Shown: piece by piece, positions 48,904 to 58,080 of the stretch
Layout of the letters: each line of letters starts with the position of its first letter
Numbering within the stretch: the stretch's first letter is position 1
Assembly: GCF_014200495.1 (NCBI RefSeq)
Contig: NZ_JACHBY010000012.1
Span: 1 to 64,000 of the forward strand
DNA length: 64,000 bases
Source: Mucilaginibacter geliditolerans
GTDB taxonomy: Bacteria > Bacteroidota > Bacteroidia > Sphingobacteriales > Sphingobacteriaceae
Direction: 5' to 3'
Made by a program: the position numbers and the translations under genes
Notes under the pieces: generated by a model
What the model saw: the letters and a program-made list of their open reading frames with translations, nothing else
Database searches by the model: none
Told to the model about the DNA's origin: nothing

Positions 48904-50240
48904 TGATTGTTAAAATATTTACTCCGATTGCCACTTTCAAAGCCGTCAGCTATAACACCAATAAAATTGAAAAGGATAAAGGCGTGCTGATGAAGGTATC
49001 AGGTTTCGGCCATTCACAAGCAATGGGGTCTACCAGGCCGGAGGATTACAGGAACTATCTCGAAATGGTTTCAGCCACGAATAAGGCGGTAAAAAAACCG
49101 CAGTTCCATGCGGTCATTTCTGCGCCGGGTAAGGCTTATGATGCCATGGCTTTAACGGAAATAGCCACCCAATGGCTGGCTGCAATGGGCTATGAAAAGC
49201 AACCCTACTTGATTGTTTTCCATAAAGATACGGATAACAATCATGTACACATGGTATCTACCCGGATAGCAAAGAATGGCAAAAAGATAAGCAGCGGGTT
49301 TGAAAATCTACGCGCCATCCAAAACCTGAATAAGATATTAGGGATCGATGAAAAGCATAATGTTAAACTGGATATAGCCGCTGCCTTATCCTACCAATTC
49401 TCTACAAAAGCACAATTCCTGATGATACTAGAAAGTAATGGCTACGTTTTAAAAGGCGTAGACGATAAACTGGAGGTGATCAAATTCGGGGTAAAACAGG
49501 ATGAGGTCGGGCTTAAACTAATTGCCGATAAACTAAAAGGCTATCAATCGAATGCGGAACGAAAGGCTCAGCTTAAAGCAATATTCCATAAGTACGCTAA
49601 GATTTACGATACCACATTAAAACCAAATATGGTGTCTTCAGCGGGCGGTTATCAGCAAAAATCAAATGGCTATACTTCTGAATTTTCGGAATTTCTGAAA
49701 GAAAAGATGGGTATCGTGTTGCTGTTTCATGCAAAGGATGCTCAATCTCCTTACGGTTATTCCATTATTGACCACAGCGGTAAGGCTGTTTTTAAAGGAA
49801 GTGAAATAATGGCTTTGGCAGAGTTGCTGAATATCGACGCAGGTAAGAAATACTTTGTAGAGGATGAACACTTGATGGGGGGGAATGCCGATGCGGAAAC
49901 CAAAGCTTATTATGCGGCACTTTTAAAAGCAGCTTTATACAATTACCCTGACCTCGTGCAGGGCCTGCATCACCAGGGATTAAGCATCAATAAAAATGGG
50001 GATGATTTTACATTGGTGGATGCAGGCGCACAACTATTTATACCCATTGATGAATTATTGGACAGCACTGACTATAACTACATGGTTGAACAATTCGGCC
50101 GTGCGGCTGAAGTAAGCAGTGAATTTGACAGGCAGTATGATGACATTCAGGGCATAAACATAGCAGGGGACGTTGACGATGAAGCTATTCACGGGCGTAA
50201 CCGCAGGCGGCAAAAACAAGCACGCACCAACACCAGGTAG
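48904..50240 (+). CDS. Relaxase / mobilization nuclease (MobB-like)
   Basis: A 445-residue MobA/VirD2-type relaxase of the Bacteroidota group. The N-terminal nuclease domain (about 1-190) shows FHAVISAPGKAYD, WLAAMGYEKQPYLIVFHKDTDNNHVHMVSTRI, with the HxDxDNxHxH metal-binding triad of motif III; candidate catalytic Tyr lie near residues 16 and 48. The C-terminal region is of unknown structure. It nicks oriT and pilots the strand through the transfer channel. The start is ATG 48904; the frame is open 80 codons further upstream, but that stretch is repeat DNA. Confidence 0.92.
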
Positions 50241-50260
50241 TACAAACAATTTATAAACTT

Positions 50261-50896
50261 ATGATCATAATAATAGGAAACCAAAAGGGCGGTGCAGGGA
50301 AAAGTACACTTACCTTATTACTGGCGAATTTTCTTACCATAGCCAAAAAATGCAAGGTCACCGTCATAGACATGGACTATCAGCAATCTATCTGGCAGAA
50401 GTATGAGAAAGCAAAATTGCTCGAAAATACCGAACCCTACGAGGTCATTGCGGCAGGACTTGACCAATACCCGACCTTATTTGAGGTATTTAATTCAAGC
50501 CCTAAAGAGGTAACGCTGATCGACCTGCCCGGTAAACTGGATGATGATGGTTTGATACCTGTTTTTCAATCTGCCGACCTGGTGGTATGCCCGTTTTCTT
50601 ACGATGAATTCACTTTTGAATCGACGGTGCTGTTTTCGGTCGTATTGGGGAAGATCAATCCAAAAGCGAAAGTTGTCTTTATTCCCAACCGCATAAAGGC
50701 GAATGTCAAATATGAAACCCAATCCGATGTTGACGAGCAACTGGCCCATTTTGGGTTTGTAACCGTTCCAATACCTGATCGTATCGATTTCCAGCGGGTC
50801 AATACATTCGGAACACCTTTGGCCATTTACCCGGTCATCATCCCGGTTTTTGAAAGAATCTACAAAGATCATATCCATAAACACACCCATGAATGA
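50261..50896 (+). CDS. traA: ParA-family ATPase (TraA-type)
   Basis: A 211-residue ATPase with the deviant Walker A KGGAGKST (residues 9-16), IDMDYQQS and the Walker B strand VTLIDLPG. CTnDOT-type elements begin their tra series with such a protein; a role in positioning or stabilising the circular form is assumed. It overlaps the next gene by eight bases. Confidence 0.9.
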   Translation: MIIIIGNQKGGAGKSTLTLLLANFLTIAKKCKVTVIDMDYQQSIWQKYEKAKLLENTEPYEVIAAGLDQYPTLFEVFNSSPKEVTLIDLPGKLDDDGLIPVFQSADLVVCPFSYDEFTFESTVLFSVVLGKINPKAKVVFIPNRIKANVKYETQSDVDEQLAHFGFVTVPIPDRIDFQRVNTFGTPLAIYPVIIPVFERIYKDHIHKHTHE

Positions 50897-51224
50897 AATT
50901 AAATCACTGGCTGACCAGGTGCGGAGCAAGCTCGCGCAACCGGATACCCCGCCGGAAAAAACAACCGCCATAAAGAAAAAGGCCGATAAGCCTGCGGTAC
51001 TTTCGGCGATCGTGGAGCAACTGCGTGCTTATGATATTGCCAATCATAAGAGTATGGCGCATATCCGTTTTGACGGGCAAACAGCTCAAATGTTGCATCA
51101 CTTTAAAATGGCGACAGGTGTTGAAATTACCCGCCTCGTCTGCTTTTCGGTCAAACAGCTTTTTGACCAGAACCCCGAACTAAAAACAATTATTAAACAA
51201 CACATCCAAAAACTCGAATTATGA
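50889..51224 (+). CDS. TraB-like conserved conjugation protein (DUF3408-type)
   Basis: A 111-residue soluble protein. An N-terminal, Lys/Pro-rich linker (QPDTPPEKTTAIKKKADKPA) precedes a ribbon-helix-helix-like domain (SMAHIRFDGQTAQMLHHFKMATGVEITRLVCFSVKQLFDQNPELKT). ATG 50889 is used; the longer frame from 50850 would overlap traA much more. It is likely a DNA-binding partner of the ParA protein. Its stop overlaps the next start (ATGA). Confidence 0.82.
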   Translation: MNEIKSLADQVRSKLAQPDTPPEKTTAIKKKADKPAVLSAIVEQLRAYDIANHKSMAHIRFDGQTAQMLHHFKMATGVEITRLVCFSVKQLFDQNPELKTIIKQHIQKLEL

Positions 51225-51550
51225 ACTGGATACATTTCTCACTATGGGTTGCCGGTATTTACATTTTGTATTACCTGGTGATGTTAATGATCGACATGGC
51301 TGGTACCGAGAGTTCCCCGAATTCAAATGGCGCAAACAATGAACTCACCTTTTCGGAAAGTACCGCGCCTAAGATACTCCGTCATGAACCCGACAAGGTA
51401 AAACCGAAAAAAGCAGGCGTGGCGCATGCCAGCCTCAAAATAACGCCGGAACCTGAAGTGATCGCTTCCGGCGGGCTTTCGCTTAAAGACCTGTTCACAC
51501 AATCAAGGCTTGACACCATTATTTACACCCGCGCGGTCAGCTTTTCATGA
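51221..51550 (+). CDS. Single-pass membrane protein of the tra operon (TraC/TraD position)
   Basis: A 109-residue protein with one N-terminal membrane helix (residues about 6-26) and a soluble polar tail with SLKDLFTQSRLDTIIYTRAVSFS. No known domain. The position between the TraB-like gene and the TraE-like genes corresponds to TraC/TraD of CTnDOT-type elements. Start and stop overlap both neighbours by four bases, so it is translated with them. Confidence 0.7.
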   Translation: MNWIHFSLWVAGIYILYYLVMLMIDMAGTESSPNSNGANNELTFSESTAPKILRHEPDKVKPKKAGVAHASLKITPEPEVIASGGLSLKDLFTQSRLDTIIYTRAVSFS

Positions 51551-51840
51551 TGAGAAAGATCCTGACATTCTGCTTTTGTCTGTTTGAATTGAGTGCATGG
51601 GCACAGCCGGGGCTTGACGAAATGCAGCAGGCCCGGCAGGATCTGGATGCCTCTTTTTTTTCGGCCATTGACTGCTCACTGGTACTAGCTGCCATTTTGG
51701 GAACTTTCGGCGCAGTTCGGATTTACCATAACTGGCAAATGGGCAAAGACAGGGTTGATATAGAAGTAGCTGCCTGGCTTTTTGCCGCCTTTTTCATGGT
51801 ACTCTCCGGAGCTTTTTTGCGGGCGATGTTCGGCCTTTAA
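51547..51840 (+). CDS. DUF4134-like small membrane protein, paralogue of TraE
   Basis: A 97-residue protein: signal peptide (ending SAWAQ), then two membrane helices (about residues 40-60 and 74-95) joined by NWQMGKDRVDIEVAAWLFA. The same layout (LxGTFGAVRIYxxWQxGKDxVDxExxxWLFAxxFMVLSGAFLxAMFGL) recurs in the traE product at 51928, so a tandem duplication has taken place. A pilin-like or inner-membrane channel part is assumed for this family. A terminator-like hairpin separates the two. Confidence 0.85.
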   Translation: MMRKILTFCFCLFELSAWAQPGLDEMQQARQDLDASFFSAIDCSLVLAAILGTFGAVRIYHNWQMGKDRVDIEVAAWLFAAFFMVLSGAFLRAMFGL

Positions 51841-51868
51841 TAACAGCCTTTAATACCCCTTTATAACC

Positions 51869-51899
51869 AGCGGTTCCCGACAAACGGGGCCGCTTTTTT
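51869..51899 (+). terminator. Terminator-like hairpin inside the tra operon
   Basis: AGCGGTTCCCG-ACAAA-CGGGGCCGCT followed by six T, between the two DUF4134-type genes. Only 28 bases separate it from the traE start, too little for a full promoter, so it may be partial or a processing site. Confidence 0.75.
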
Positions 51900-51927
51900 A
51901 TTACTAACAATTTAATACCCCAAACAA

Positions 51928-52239
51928 ATGACTCAAAAAATTAAAAGAATGTGGGCACTCGCTGTCGTGTTGTCCCTTGACCTGGACCTTGTTTTCGCCC
52001 AAAGCGGGGTGACGGGTTTAAACACCACTACAACTACCCTGAAAACTTATGTCGACCCGGTTACCAATATAGCGCTGGTGATCGGCGGCATTGTCGGGAT
52101 CGTCGGCGCGATCCGGGTGTATTCCAAGTGGAATTCGGGTGATCAGGACATTAACAAGGAACTAATGGGCTGGGGAGGAAGTTGCGTATTCCTCGTGGTT
52201 TCCGCGGTGGTCATTAAAGCTTTCTTTGGCTTAACCTAA
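51928..52239 (+). CDS. traE: TraE conjugative transposon protein (DUF4134)
   Basis: A 103-residue inner-membrane protein, VirB2-like in position. A signal peptide (ending DLVFAQ) is followed by helix 1 (VTNIALVIGGIVGIVGAIRVY), the loop SKWNSGDQDINKELMGWGG and helix 2. Together these are the family signature. It immediately precedes traF, sharing the last base of its stop with the first base of the traF ATG. Confidence 0.93.
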   Translation: MTQKIKRMWALAVVLSLDLDLVFAQSGVTGLNTTTTTLKTYVDPVTNIALVIGGIVGIVGAIRVYSKWNSGDQDINKELMGWGGSCVFLVVSAVVIKAFFGLT

Positions 52240-52547
52240 TGGCAAAACGGTTTGCAGTGTACAAGGGGCTTCAAAAGCCCCTTGTATATAGGGGGTTCAA
52301 AGGAAAGTTTATTTACTGGGGCTTAGGTTCCTTATTAGCGGGACTGGTGCTGGGCGCGTTGACCGTCGCCCTTATTAATATGTGGCTGGGTGCCCTTGTC
52401 CTTATTGGCAGCATCGTTGGCGGCTTGTTCTTTACCGCAAGTAAGCAGAAGAACGGCCTCCATGCCAAATCCCGCTCAAGGGATATTTATATACACCAGG
52501 TGAACCTTAAAAAAATCAATTTATATGGCCGGAAAACAAGTATTTAG
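52239..52547 (+). CDS. traF: TraF conjugative transposon protein (DUF4133, VirB3-like)
   Basis: A 102-residue inner-membrane protein with two adjacent helices (about residues 27-72). It begins with the family's FAVYKGLQKPLVYRGFKGKFIYWGLG and ends in a basic IHQVNLKKINLYGRKTSI. The 3' end overlaps traG by 23 bp. Odd: bases 52260-52286 in its first codons form a perfect 12-bp hairpin (TACAAGGGGCTT-CAA-AAGCCCCTTGTA). Confidence 0.92.
   Translation: MAKRFAVYKGLQKPLVYRGFKGKFIYWGLGSLLAGLVLGALTVALINMWLGALVLIGSIVGGLFFTASKQKNGLHAKSRSRDIYIHQVNLKKINLYGRKTSI
52260..52286 (+). promoter_or_regulatory. Perfect hairpin in the 5' coding region of traF
   Basis: 12-bp perfect stem, 3-base loop, starting 21 bases after the ATG. 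It could set the ratio between TraE and the downstream proteins by slowing translation or protecting mRNA. Confidence 0.6.
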
Positions 52548-55275
52548 AATACCTTACCTGGGGGTTGACAAAACCAGCGGCCATGAGTTGCTGGTTGGCG
52601 TTAATGGTGAATGTTCAGTTATCATAAAGATCAATAACCCGGTTACCCGTTACTCGGCCGCGCCGTCTGGTTATGATGAATACCATAACTTATTGATCAA
52701 TCTCGTCAAGATTTTGGGTGACGGATATATCCTTCAAAAGCAGGATATGATCACACGTATAACCTACCCGCTGAAGAAAGCGGATGAATATTTGCAGCAA
52801 AAATACCACGAACATTTTGCCGGGCGTGATTTTATCAGGGTGGATACTTATTTAACCATTACCAAGCAAGTTAAGAAGGGGGCCTTTTACGTCTTTGATC
52901 CAAAGGCATTAAGGGATTTTCGACAGTCGGTGGATAAAGTCATTGATATTCTAGAAGCGGCAAAAACAGAGCCACGTGTACTGAAAGAGGGCGAGATTAA
53001 CCTTTTGGTAATGCAAATACTGGCGATGGATTTTAACACTAAAAACATTGCTTTAAATAACCTGTCGCCAAATGAAACGGAGATAAGAATGGGTGACCGC
53101 TCGATTCGAAACATCAATATGATCAACATTGATAATATCGACCTGCCACAAGAAGTAGGGACGCATATTGAACTCAATGAAAAGGAAACCTTGAAAGGCT
53201 TCCCGGTTGATTTCCTATCTTTCCTGTTCAAGGTTCCCGATTTTGACGCGATCCTGTTTAACCAGCTCATTGAAATTCCGAGCCAAATTATGACCTTAAA
53301 GAAGCTGGAACTAAAGAAAAAGCGGCATTCAGGGATTCCAGACCCTGCGAATTTATTATGCGTGGAGGATATTGACCTCCTTTTAAATGATGTGGCAAGG
53401 GAAAACCAGCTTTTGGTCAACTGCCATTTTAATATCGTGATCGCGGCAGGGCTTGAGCAAATACAAAAGGCAGGTAATTTTATAGAAAGCTCCTTATTTC
53501 AGTTGGGTATCATACCGAGCAAGAACGCTTACAACCAATTGGAGCTGTTCCGAAGTGCATTGCCCGGCAACGCTGTTGAGTTGCAGCATTACGATTGGTT
53601 CTTGACCACCTGCGATGCGGCCCTTTGCTTTTTCTTTAAGGAATCCATGCCGAAAGATGAGCCGTCCGATTTCCTGATACGTTTTACTGACCGGCAGGGA
53701 GTGCCGATAGGCATCGACCCCGCCGATTTGCCGATGCGTACTAATAGAATCAATAACCGAAATAAATTTGTGTTGGGGCCGAGCGGTTCGGGAAAATCAT
53801 TCTTCATGAATGCTTTAATTGAACAGTATATGCTTTTCAATATGGATATGGTCATTGTGGATACAGGCCATTCCTATTCGGGCTTATGCTCCTATTATAA
53901 TGGGAAGTATATTACTTATACTGACAAAAAGCCCATTACTATGAATCCGTTTCAAATAACGGAAGAAGAATATAACATTGAAAAAAAGGACTTTTTAAGC
54001 ACGCTGATCGGGCTGCTGTGGAAGGGTGCGGAAGGCATATTTAACCCGGTGGAACGGGATGTTATTTCTAATTTGCTTAGCGCATATTTCACCAGCTATT
54101 TTAATTCGGACTTTCCGGGCTTGAATGAAAAGCAGGAATTGGAAATTCGTAATCGGGTGTTGGCTGATATGAAAATCACTTTTGCCAGTGAAACTACCTT
54201 GTCTGATTTAGATTGGGAAGAGTTTTTTGCAGAAGCCCCAAATGAATCTGAATATATTGAATGGGATATGCCATTTGAAGAAATGGCAGACGCTTTGGAG
54301 GTGTTAAAAGAGCCAGAGGAAAGAAAGCGTTTTTACAATACGGTATTTCAACAGGAATATCAGGCTGCCATAAAAGCGGAAACACGCTTAGCCAAAAGGA
54401 AACATGAAAACAACCGGGTCGCCGTTCTTAATTTCAATTCCTTTTACGAGTTTGCGATCTGGAAAATACCTGAAATAAAAGCGGAAGAAAAGATAAGTTT
54501 TGATACCGATGAATTCCGTTATGTGCTCAAGAAGTTTTATAAAGGTGGCGAATTCGCGCCGATACTCAATGAACCTGCCGACCAATCTTTATTTACAGAA
54601 CGTTTTATTGTTTTTGAAATAGATTCTATAAAGGAAAATCGTGTCTTATTCCCGATTGTTACCCTCATTATCATGGATGTTTTTATCCAAAAAATGCGTT
54701 TCCGACAGGATCAGCGGAAGTGCTTAATTGTAGAGGAAGCGTGGAAGGCAATCGCAAGTCCCTTAATGGCAGGGTATTTATTGTACCTCTACAAAACTGT
54801 CAGGAAATTTTGGGGGGAGGCGATTGTCGTAACGCAGGAGCTTGGGGACATCATTGGGAATGCGGTCGTAAAGGATAGTATTCTTAACAATTCAGACACG
54901 ATTTGTTTATTAGATCAAACTAAGTTTAAAGATAATTATAAGGAAATCGCAGCCCTGCTTTCCATTAACGAAACCGAACGTAAGAAGATATTTACCATTA
55001 ATCAGCTGGATAATTCGGAAGGCCGGGGGCGGTTTAAAGAAGTCTATATCCGGCGTGGTTCGGTTGGTGAAGTTTACGGCGTAGAAGTGTCACTTTTTCA
55101 ATATTTGACTTACACCACTGAAAAGCCCGAAAAATCCGCCGTGGAAGTTTACACCAAAGCTTTTGGTTTTTATCCCGCAGGGCTTGATGCTTTCGTAGCC
55201 GACTTAAAGCAAAGTAAAGCTGCTTTAGGGGAATTTATCAGCCGTGTCAACAGAGCCGGCAAGCCCATTCATTAA
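52525..55275 (+). CDS. traG: TraG conjugation ATPase (VirB4-like)
   Basis: A 916-residue ATPase that powers the type IV-like channel. The N-terminal VirB4 domain (about 1-400) has FRIPYLGVDKTSGHELLVG; Walker A is GPSGSGKSFF (about residues 418-427), and Walker B RKCLIVEEAWKAI (near 735). A C-terminal Gln-rich sensor VTQELGDIIG and NSDTICLLDQTKF follow, the pattern of Bacteroidota TraG. It is inserted by its 5' end in traF (23-bp overlap). No disruption is visible, so transfer may be functional. Confidence 0.96.
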   Translation: MAGKQVFRIPYLGVDKTSGHELLVGVNGECSVIIKINNPVTRYSAAPSGYDEYHNLLINLVKILGDGYILQKQDMITRITYPLKKADEYLQQKYHEHFAGRDFIRVDTYLTITKQVKKGAFYVFDPKALRDFRQSVDKVIDILEAAKTEPRVLKEGEINLLVMQILAMDFNTKNIALNNLSPNETEIRMGDRSIRNINMINIDNIDLPQEVGTHIELNEKETLKGFPVDFLSFLFKVPDFDAILFNQLIEIPSQIMTLKKLELKKKRHSGIPDPANLLCVEDIDLLLNDVARENQLLVNCHFNIVIAAGLEQIQKAGNFIESSLFQLGIIPSKNAYNQLELFRSALPGNAVELQHYDWFLTTCDAALCFFFKESMPKDEPSDFLIRFTDRQGVPIGIDPADLPMRTNRINNRNKFVLGPSGSGKSFFMNALIEQYMLFNMDMVIVDTGHSYSGLCSYYNGKYITYTDKKPITMNPFQITEEEYNIEKKDFLSTLIGLLWKGAEGIFNPVERDVISNLLSAYFTSYFNSDFPGLNEKQELEIRNRVLADMKITFASETTLSDLDWEEFFAEAPNESEYIEWDMPFEEMADALEVLKEPEERKRFYNTVFQQEYQAAIKAETRLAKRKHENNRVAVLNFNSFYEFAIWKIPEIKAEEKISFDTDEFRYVLKKFYKGGEFAPILNEPADQSLFTERFIVFEIDSIKENRVLFPIVTLIIMDVFIQKMRFRQDQRKCLIVEEAWKAIASPLMAGYLLYLYKTVRKFWGEAIVVTQELGDIIGNAVVKDSILNNSDTICLLDQTKFKDNYKEIAALLSINETERKKIFTINQLDNSEGRGRFKEVYIRRGSVGEVYGVEVSLFQYLTYTTEKPEKSAVEVYTKAFGFYPAGLDAFVADLKQSKAALGEFISRVNRAGKPIH

Positions 55276-55300
55276 TCATCCATTTTTTAATTAAATAACT

Positions 55301-55966
55301 ATGAAAGGAATTTGCTTTACGCTATTGCTATGCTGCTTTTTTAAGGCAGTGATTGCGCAGGAACTGGTCGTTGACCCCACCACTTCTGCCGCCATAGCGA
55401 TCAACAGCGTAACCATAAACGGCCAGCTAAAAACCACCAATAATAACTTAAGCCTGATACAAAAAGGGCAGTTAGCGGTAACGGGGCAGTTAGTTATTGT
55501 AAATAAACTACAAAGTGATATTTACAAGGGATTAAGCCAGGTCGCTTCTGTCATCAATAACCTGAGTTCCATCAAAGAGATCGCGGATTGCGGGACTGAT
55601 ATTGTCAGCGATGTAGAGCAATCTGTAACCCTTGCCAAATCAGACCCTGTATTATTGCTTTTTGCCGAACAGGGTGCCAGGGATTTTGAAACATGCGCGG
55701 TCACGCTGGCAACCGATGTTAGCGCCTTTGTGCTTAAATCAGGCGGAAGTAACCTGATGGATTCGGGTGAACGGGGCAAGCTGCTCAATCATATCGTTTC
55801 CGAAATGCAGATACTCCGGGGGATAGCCTACGGCATGCAACGCGCCATGTACTGGGCAAAAGTAAACGGCCTCTTTCGCTCCCTTAACCCGTGGGCGGAA
55901 TGGCAGAATGAAGATATACGTATCGCCAACGATGTTATAAACAATGCCCAAAACTTAAAGCAATGA
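55301..55966 (+). CDS. Secreted tra protein, paralogue 1 (TraI-locus family)
   Basis: A 221-residue exported protein (signal peptide ending VIAQ). A long helical body (NNLSLIQKGQLAVTGQLVIVNKLQSDIYKGL, then SVTLAKSDPVLLLFAEQGARDFETCAVTLATDVSAFVLK) is followed by the end motif DIRIANDVINNAQNLKQ. The genes at 55963 and 56622 share the same plan and ending, and that at 57298 the ending only. In CTnDOT-type elements the TraI protein (VirB5-like) sits here. The exact role is unknown. Confidence 0.8.
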   Translation: MKGICFTLLLCCFFKAVIAQELVVDPTTSAAIAINSVTINGQLKTTNNNLSLIQKGQLAVTGQLVIVNKLQSDIYKGLSQVASVINNLSSIKEIADCGTDIVSDVEQSVTLAKSDPVLLLFAEQGARDFETCAVTLATDVSAFVLKSGGSNLMDSGERGKLLNHIVSEMQILRGIAYGMQRAMYWAKVNGLFRSLNPWAEWQNEDIRIANDVINNAQNLKQ

Positions 55967-56625
55967 AGAACCTATTCACACTTTTGGCTTTATGCTTTAA
56001 CCTTTCCGCTTTTTGCCAGCAAAGCACCATTGACGTAGTTGGGATGCACCAGCTAATTGACCAGTCGAAATCGGAACACACTTTACAAGTTGAGGCAAGA
56101 AACAACCAAACTACTGCAACTGCGAACGAACAGGCCAATTTGACGTTGCTGGCTAAATTGAAAAATGAATACAGGACTTTACAGCAACGCTACAATACTT
56201 TAGGTACAGCGATCGATATCACTGAAATTGGTATTTATGCTACGCCGATGGTCAAACAGATCGTCAGTTATCAATCGCAGATCTTACAGCTTACGGAAAA
56301 AACGCCTGTGTTGGTCGTATTGGGACTGCAAACTGAAATTGAGTTTGCCGAAAAAGCAGAGGCCTTGTTGGGTTACGTGACAGGGTTGAGTTTATCCATC
56401 GGAGATGTTAACCAAATGAAAGCGTCTGATAGGAAGATACTGTTTGACTATGTGATCTCCGAATTGAGCCGGATACAGGAACTTTCCGACAATCTGGTTG
56501 TGACCCTCCAATCCTCCAGCCTGAATTCTTTGCTCCAGTCAATTAACCCTTTCCAGAATTATATCGACAAGGACAAGTCTATAGTGGAAAGTATCCTCCA
56601 AAATGCCAGATATCTCAAACAATGA
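55963..56625 (+). CDS. Secreted tra protein, paralogue 2 (TraI-like)
   Basis: A 220-residue exported helical protein (signal peptide ending AFCQ) with a coiled-coil part (ANEQANLTLLAKLKNEYRTLQQRYNTLGTAI) and the common ending KDKSIVESILQNARYLKQ. It overlaps both neighbours by four bases (ATGA). It is closest in shape to TraI/VirB5-type minor pilus proteins: an N-terminal helix bundle and a short tail. Confidence 0.8.
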   Translation: MKNLFTLLALCFNLSAFCQQSTIDVVGMHQLIDQSKSEHTLQVEARNNQTTATANEQANLTLLAKLKNEYRTLQQRYNTLGTAIDITEIGIYATPMVKQIVSYQSQILQLTEKTPVLVVLGLQTEIEFAEKAEALLGYVTGLSLSIGDVNQMKASDRKILFDYVISELSRIQELSDNLVVTLQSSSLNSLLQSINPFQNYIDKDKSIVESILQNARYLKQ

Positions 56626-57293
56626 TGAAAAGAACATTAGTCCTCCTTTTACCTTTCACTTTTTACCTTTCAGCTTGTTTTTCGCAGGAATATGTTTTCG
56701 ACCCGCAGGTTTTTGCTTCGGTAACGGCCAATGCCGCCGTCCGCAGTAGTGCAGAGGCGGCCCATAATAATTACCTCGTTAAGATCAAACAGGATATACA
56801 AAATATCAATACCAATATGGGCTCGGTCGTATTGGCGCAGGATATTATTTATTATGGTTTATCGGGGGTGAATTCGGCTTTGAAAGATGGTTTGGAAGTA
56901 AAGAACATGACTTTCATAACTGCCGATATTATCAGTTACCTCAACCAGTCCTTGGAACTCGCAAAGGGCCAGCCCTATCTTTTGCTCTTTGCCACGAATA
57001 TCGACAACGAAATGAGGCTTAAAGCAATCAGCCTGGTCAGCGATGTTTCGGGTTATATACTCAAAGAGGGTGATAACGTTTTGGCGGATTATGGCGCCCG
57101 TGATGAATTACTAAGAAAAGTTACTCTCAAATTGCAGGTTCTGGACGGACTTGCCTACGGTGCCTGGAGAGCGATGTTTTGGGCGAAAGAAAACGGAATC
57201 ATCACCTCGGTTAATCCATACGCCAATTTTATTAATAAAGACAAATCCTTTGTCACTCAAATTATTGCAAACGCTAAATACTTAAAACAATAG
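56622..57293 (+). CDS. Secreted tra protein, paralogue 3 (TraI-locus family)
   Basis: A 223-residue exported protein, clearly related to paralogue 1: FDPQVFASVTANAAVRSSAEAAHNNYLVKIKQDIQNIN, LAKGQPYLLLFATNIDNEMRLKAISLVSDVSGYILKEG, LQVLDGLAYGAWRAMFWAKENGIITSVNPYANF and NKDKSFVTQIIANAKYLKQ. The signal peptide region (LLLPFTFYLSACFSQ) is encoded by a CTTTTACCTTTCACTTTTTA-like simple repeat. Its Cys before FSQ could be read as a lipobox, but the context (LSACFS) is weak. Confidence 0.8.
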   Translation: MMKRTLVLLLPFTFYLSACFSQEYVFDPQVFASVTANAAVRSSAEAAHNNYLVKIKQDIQNINTNMGSVVLAQDIIYYGLSGVNSALKDGLEVKNMTFITADIISYLNQSLELAKGQPYLLLFATNIDNEMRLKAISLVSDVSGYILKEGDNVLADYGARDELLRKVTLKLQVLDGLAYGAWRAMFWAKENGIITSVNPYANFINKDKSFVTQIIANAKYLKQ

Positions 57294-57297
57294 ATCA

Positions 57298-58077
57298 ATG
57301 AAAAATCTCATTCTACTTTTCGCTTTCAGCTTTATACTTTCGGCTGCCTATGCGCAGGAAGAAGTTAATGACGAAGCAGTTCGCTACCAACAGCAGCGTA
57401 TGGTTTTCCAGCAATGGAACCAGGGCGATTTTAAACCGGGTAAAGGCTTTTTGGACACCAACCCATATTACTGGCTGGTGTGGGGTCTGTTTGATCCCAA
57501 TTACCATAAAACGGATCTGCGGCCATTAAGTCCGACCGGTCCACAAACGCAAAGGCTGGCTTTGGTTGGCGCGATGAACAGCACAGACAGTAAATATAAA
57601 CTTCATTCCGATACAGTCAGGAACACCGCGCTTTCAGAGATCGCCAATCAGTCAGGTTTGCTTTCGGATGCCGACCCTTTATGGCTGTTATATTATAAGC
57701 AGCAGCTTAACCCCGTCATTAATGATTCTATGGTTTCCATTATGGCGGGCCTTTCGCCGCAAGTCAGCGCCAAACTGGTTTCCGAGGGGCTGTATGGCTG
57801 GTATAAAAATGAACTTGACATGCTCAAAGAAAGGATTCAAGGCGCACGGACAACGAACATGGACAGGGGTTCAAGGATCATGTCCTATTACCGTTTTTTG
57901 AATGAGTACCGCAGGTTGTCAGGTGTATGGGCGATACGAACCTCATCGGCGCAAATGACCCTGAACATGACCAGCCAGCAGTTACAACTGCAAACAGGAA
58001 AGACCACAGTTCCTGACTGGACGCCAAATTCGGATGTCCAGATAGCAAACAAAGTTTTACAGAATGCTCAATATTAA
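57298..58077 (+). CDS. Secreted tra protein, fourth member by C-terminus
   Basis: A 259-residue exported protein (signal peptide ending AAYAQ) with an unrelated N-terminal part (PYYWLVWGLFDPNYHKTDLRPLSPTGPQTQRLAL) and an ending SDVQIANKVLQNAQY that matches the other three without the final LKQ. It starts four bases after the previous stop. A periplasmic part of the transfer apparatus is likely; no enzyme motif was recognised. Confidence 0.78.
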   Translation: MKNLILLFAFSFILSAAYAQEEVNDEAVRYQQQRMVFQQWNQGDFKPGKGFLDTNPYYWLVWGLFDPNYHKTDLRPLSPTGPQTQRLALVGAMNSTDSKYKLHSDTVRNTALSEIANQSGLLSDADPLWLLYYKQQLNPVINDSMVSIMAGLSPQVSAKLVSEGLYGWYKNELDMLKERIQGARTTNMDRGSRIMSYYRFLNEYRRLSGVWAIRTSSAQMTLNMTSQQLQLQTGKTTVPDWTPNSDVQIANKVLQNAQY

Positions 58078-58080
58078 AAC

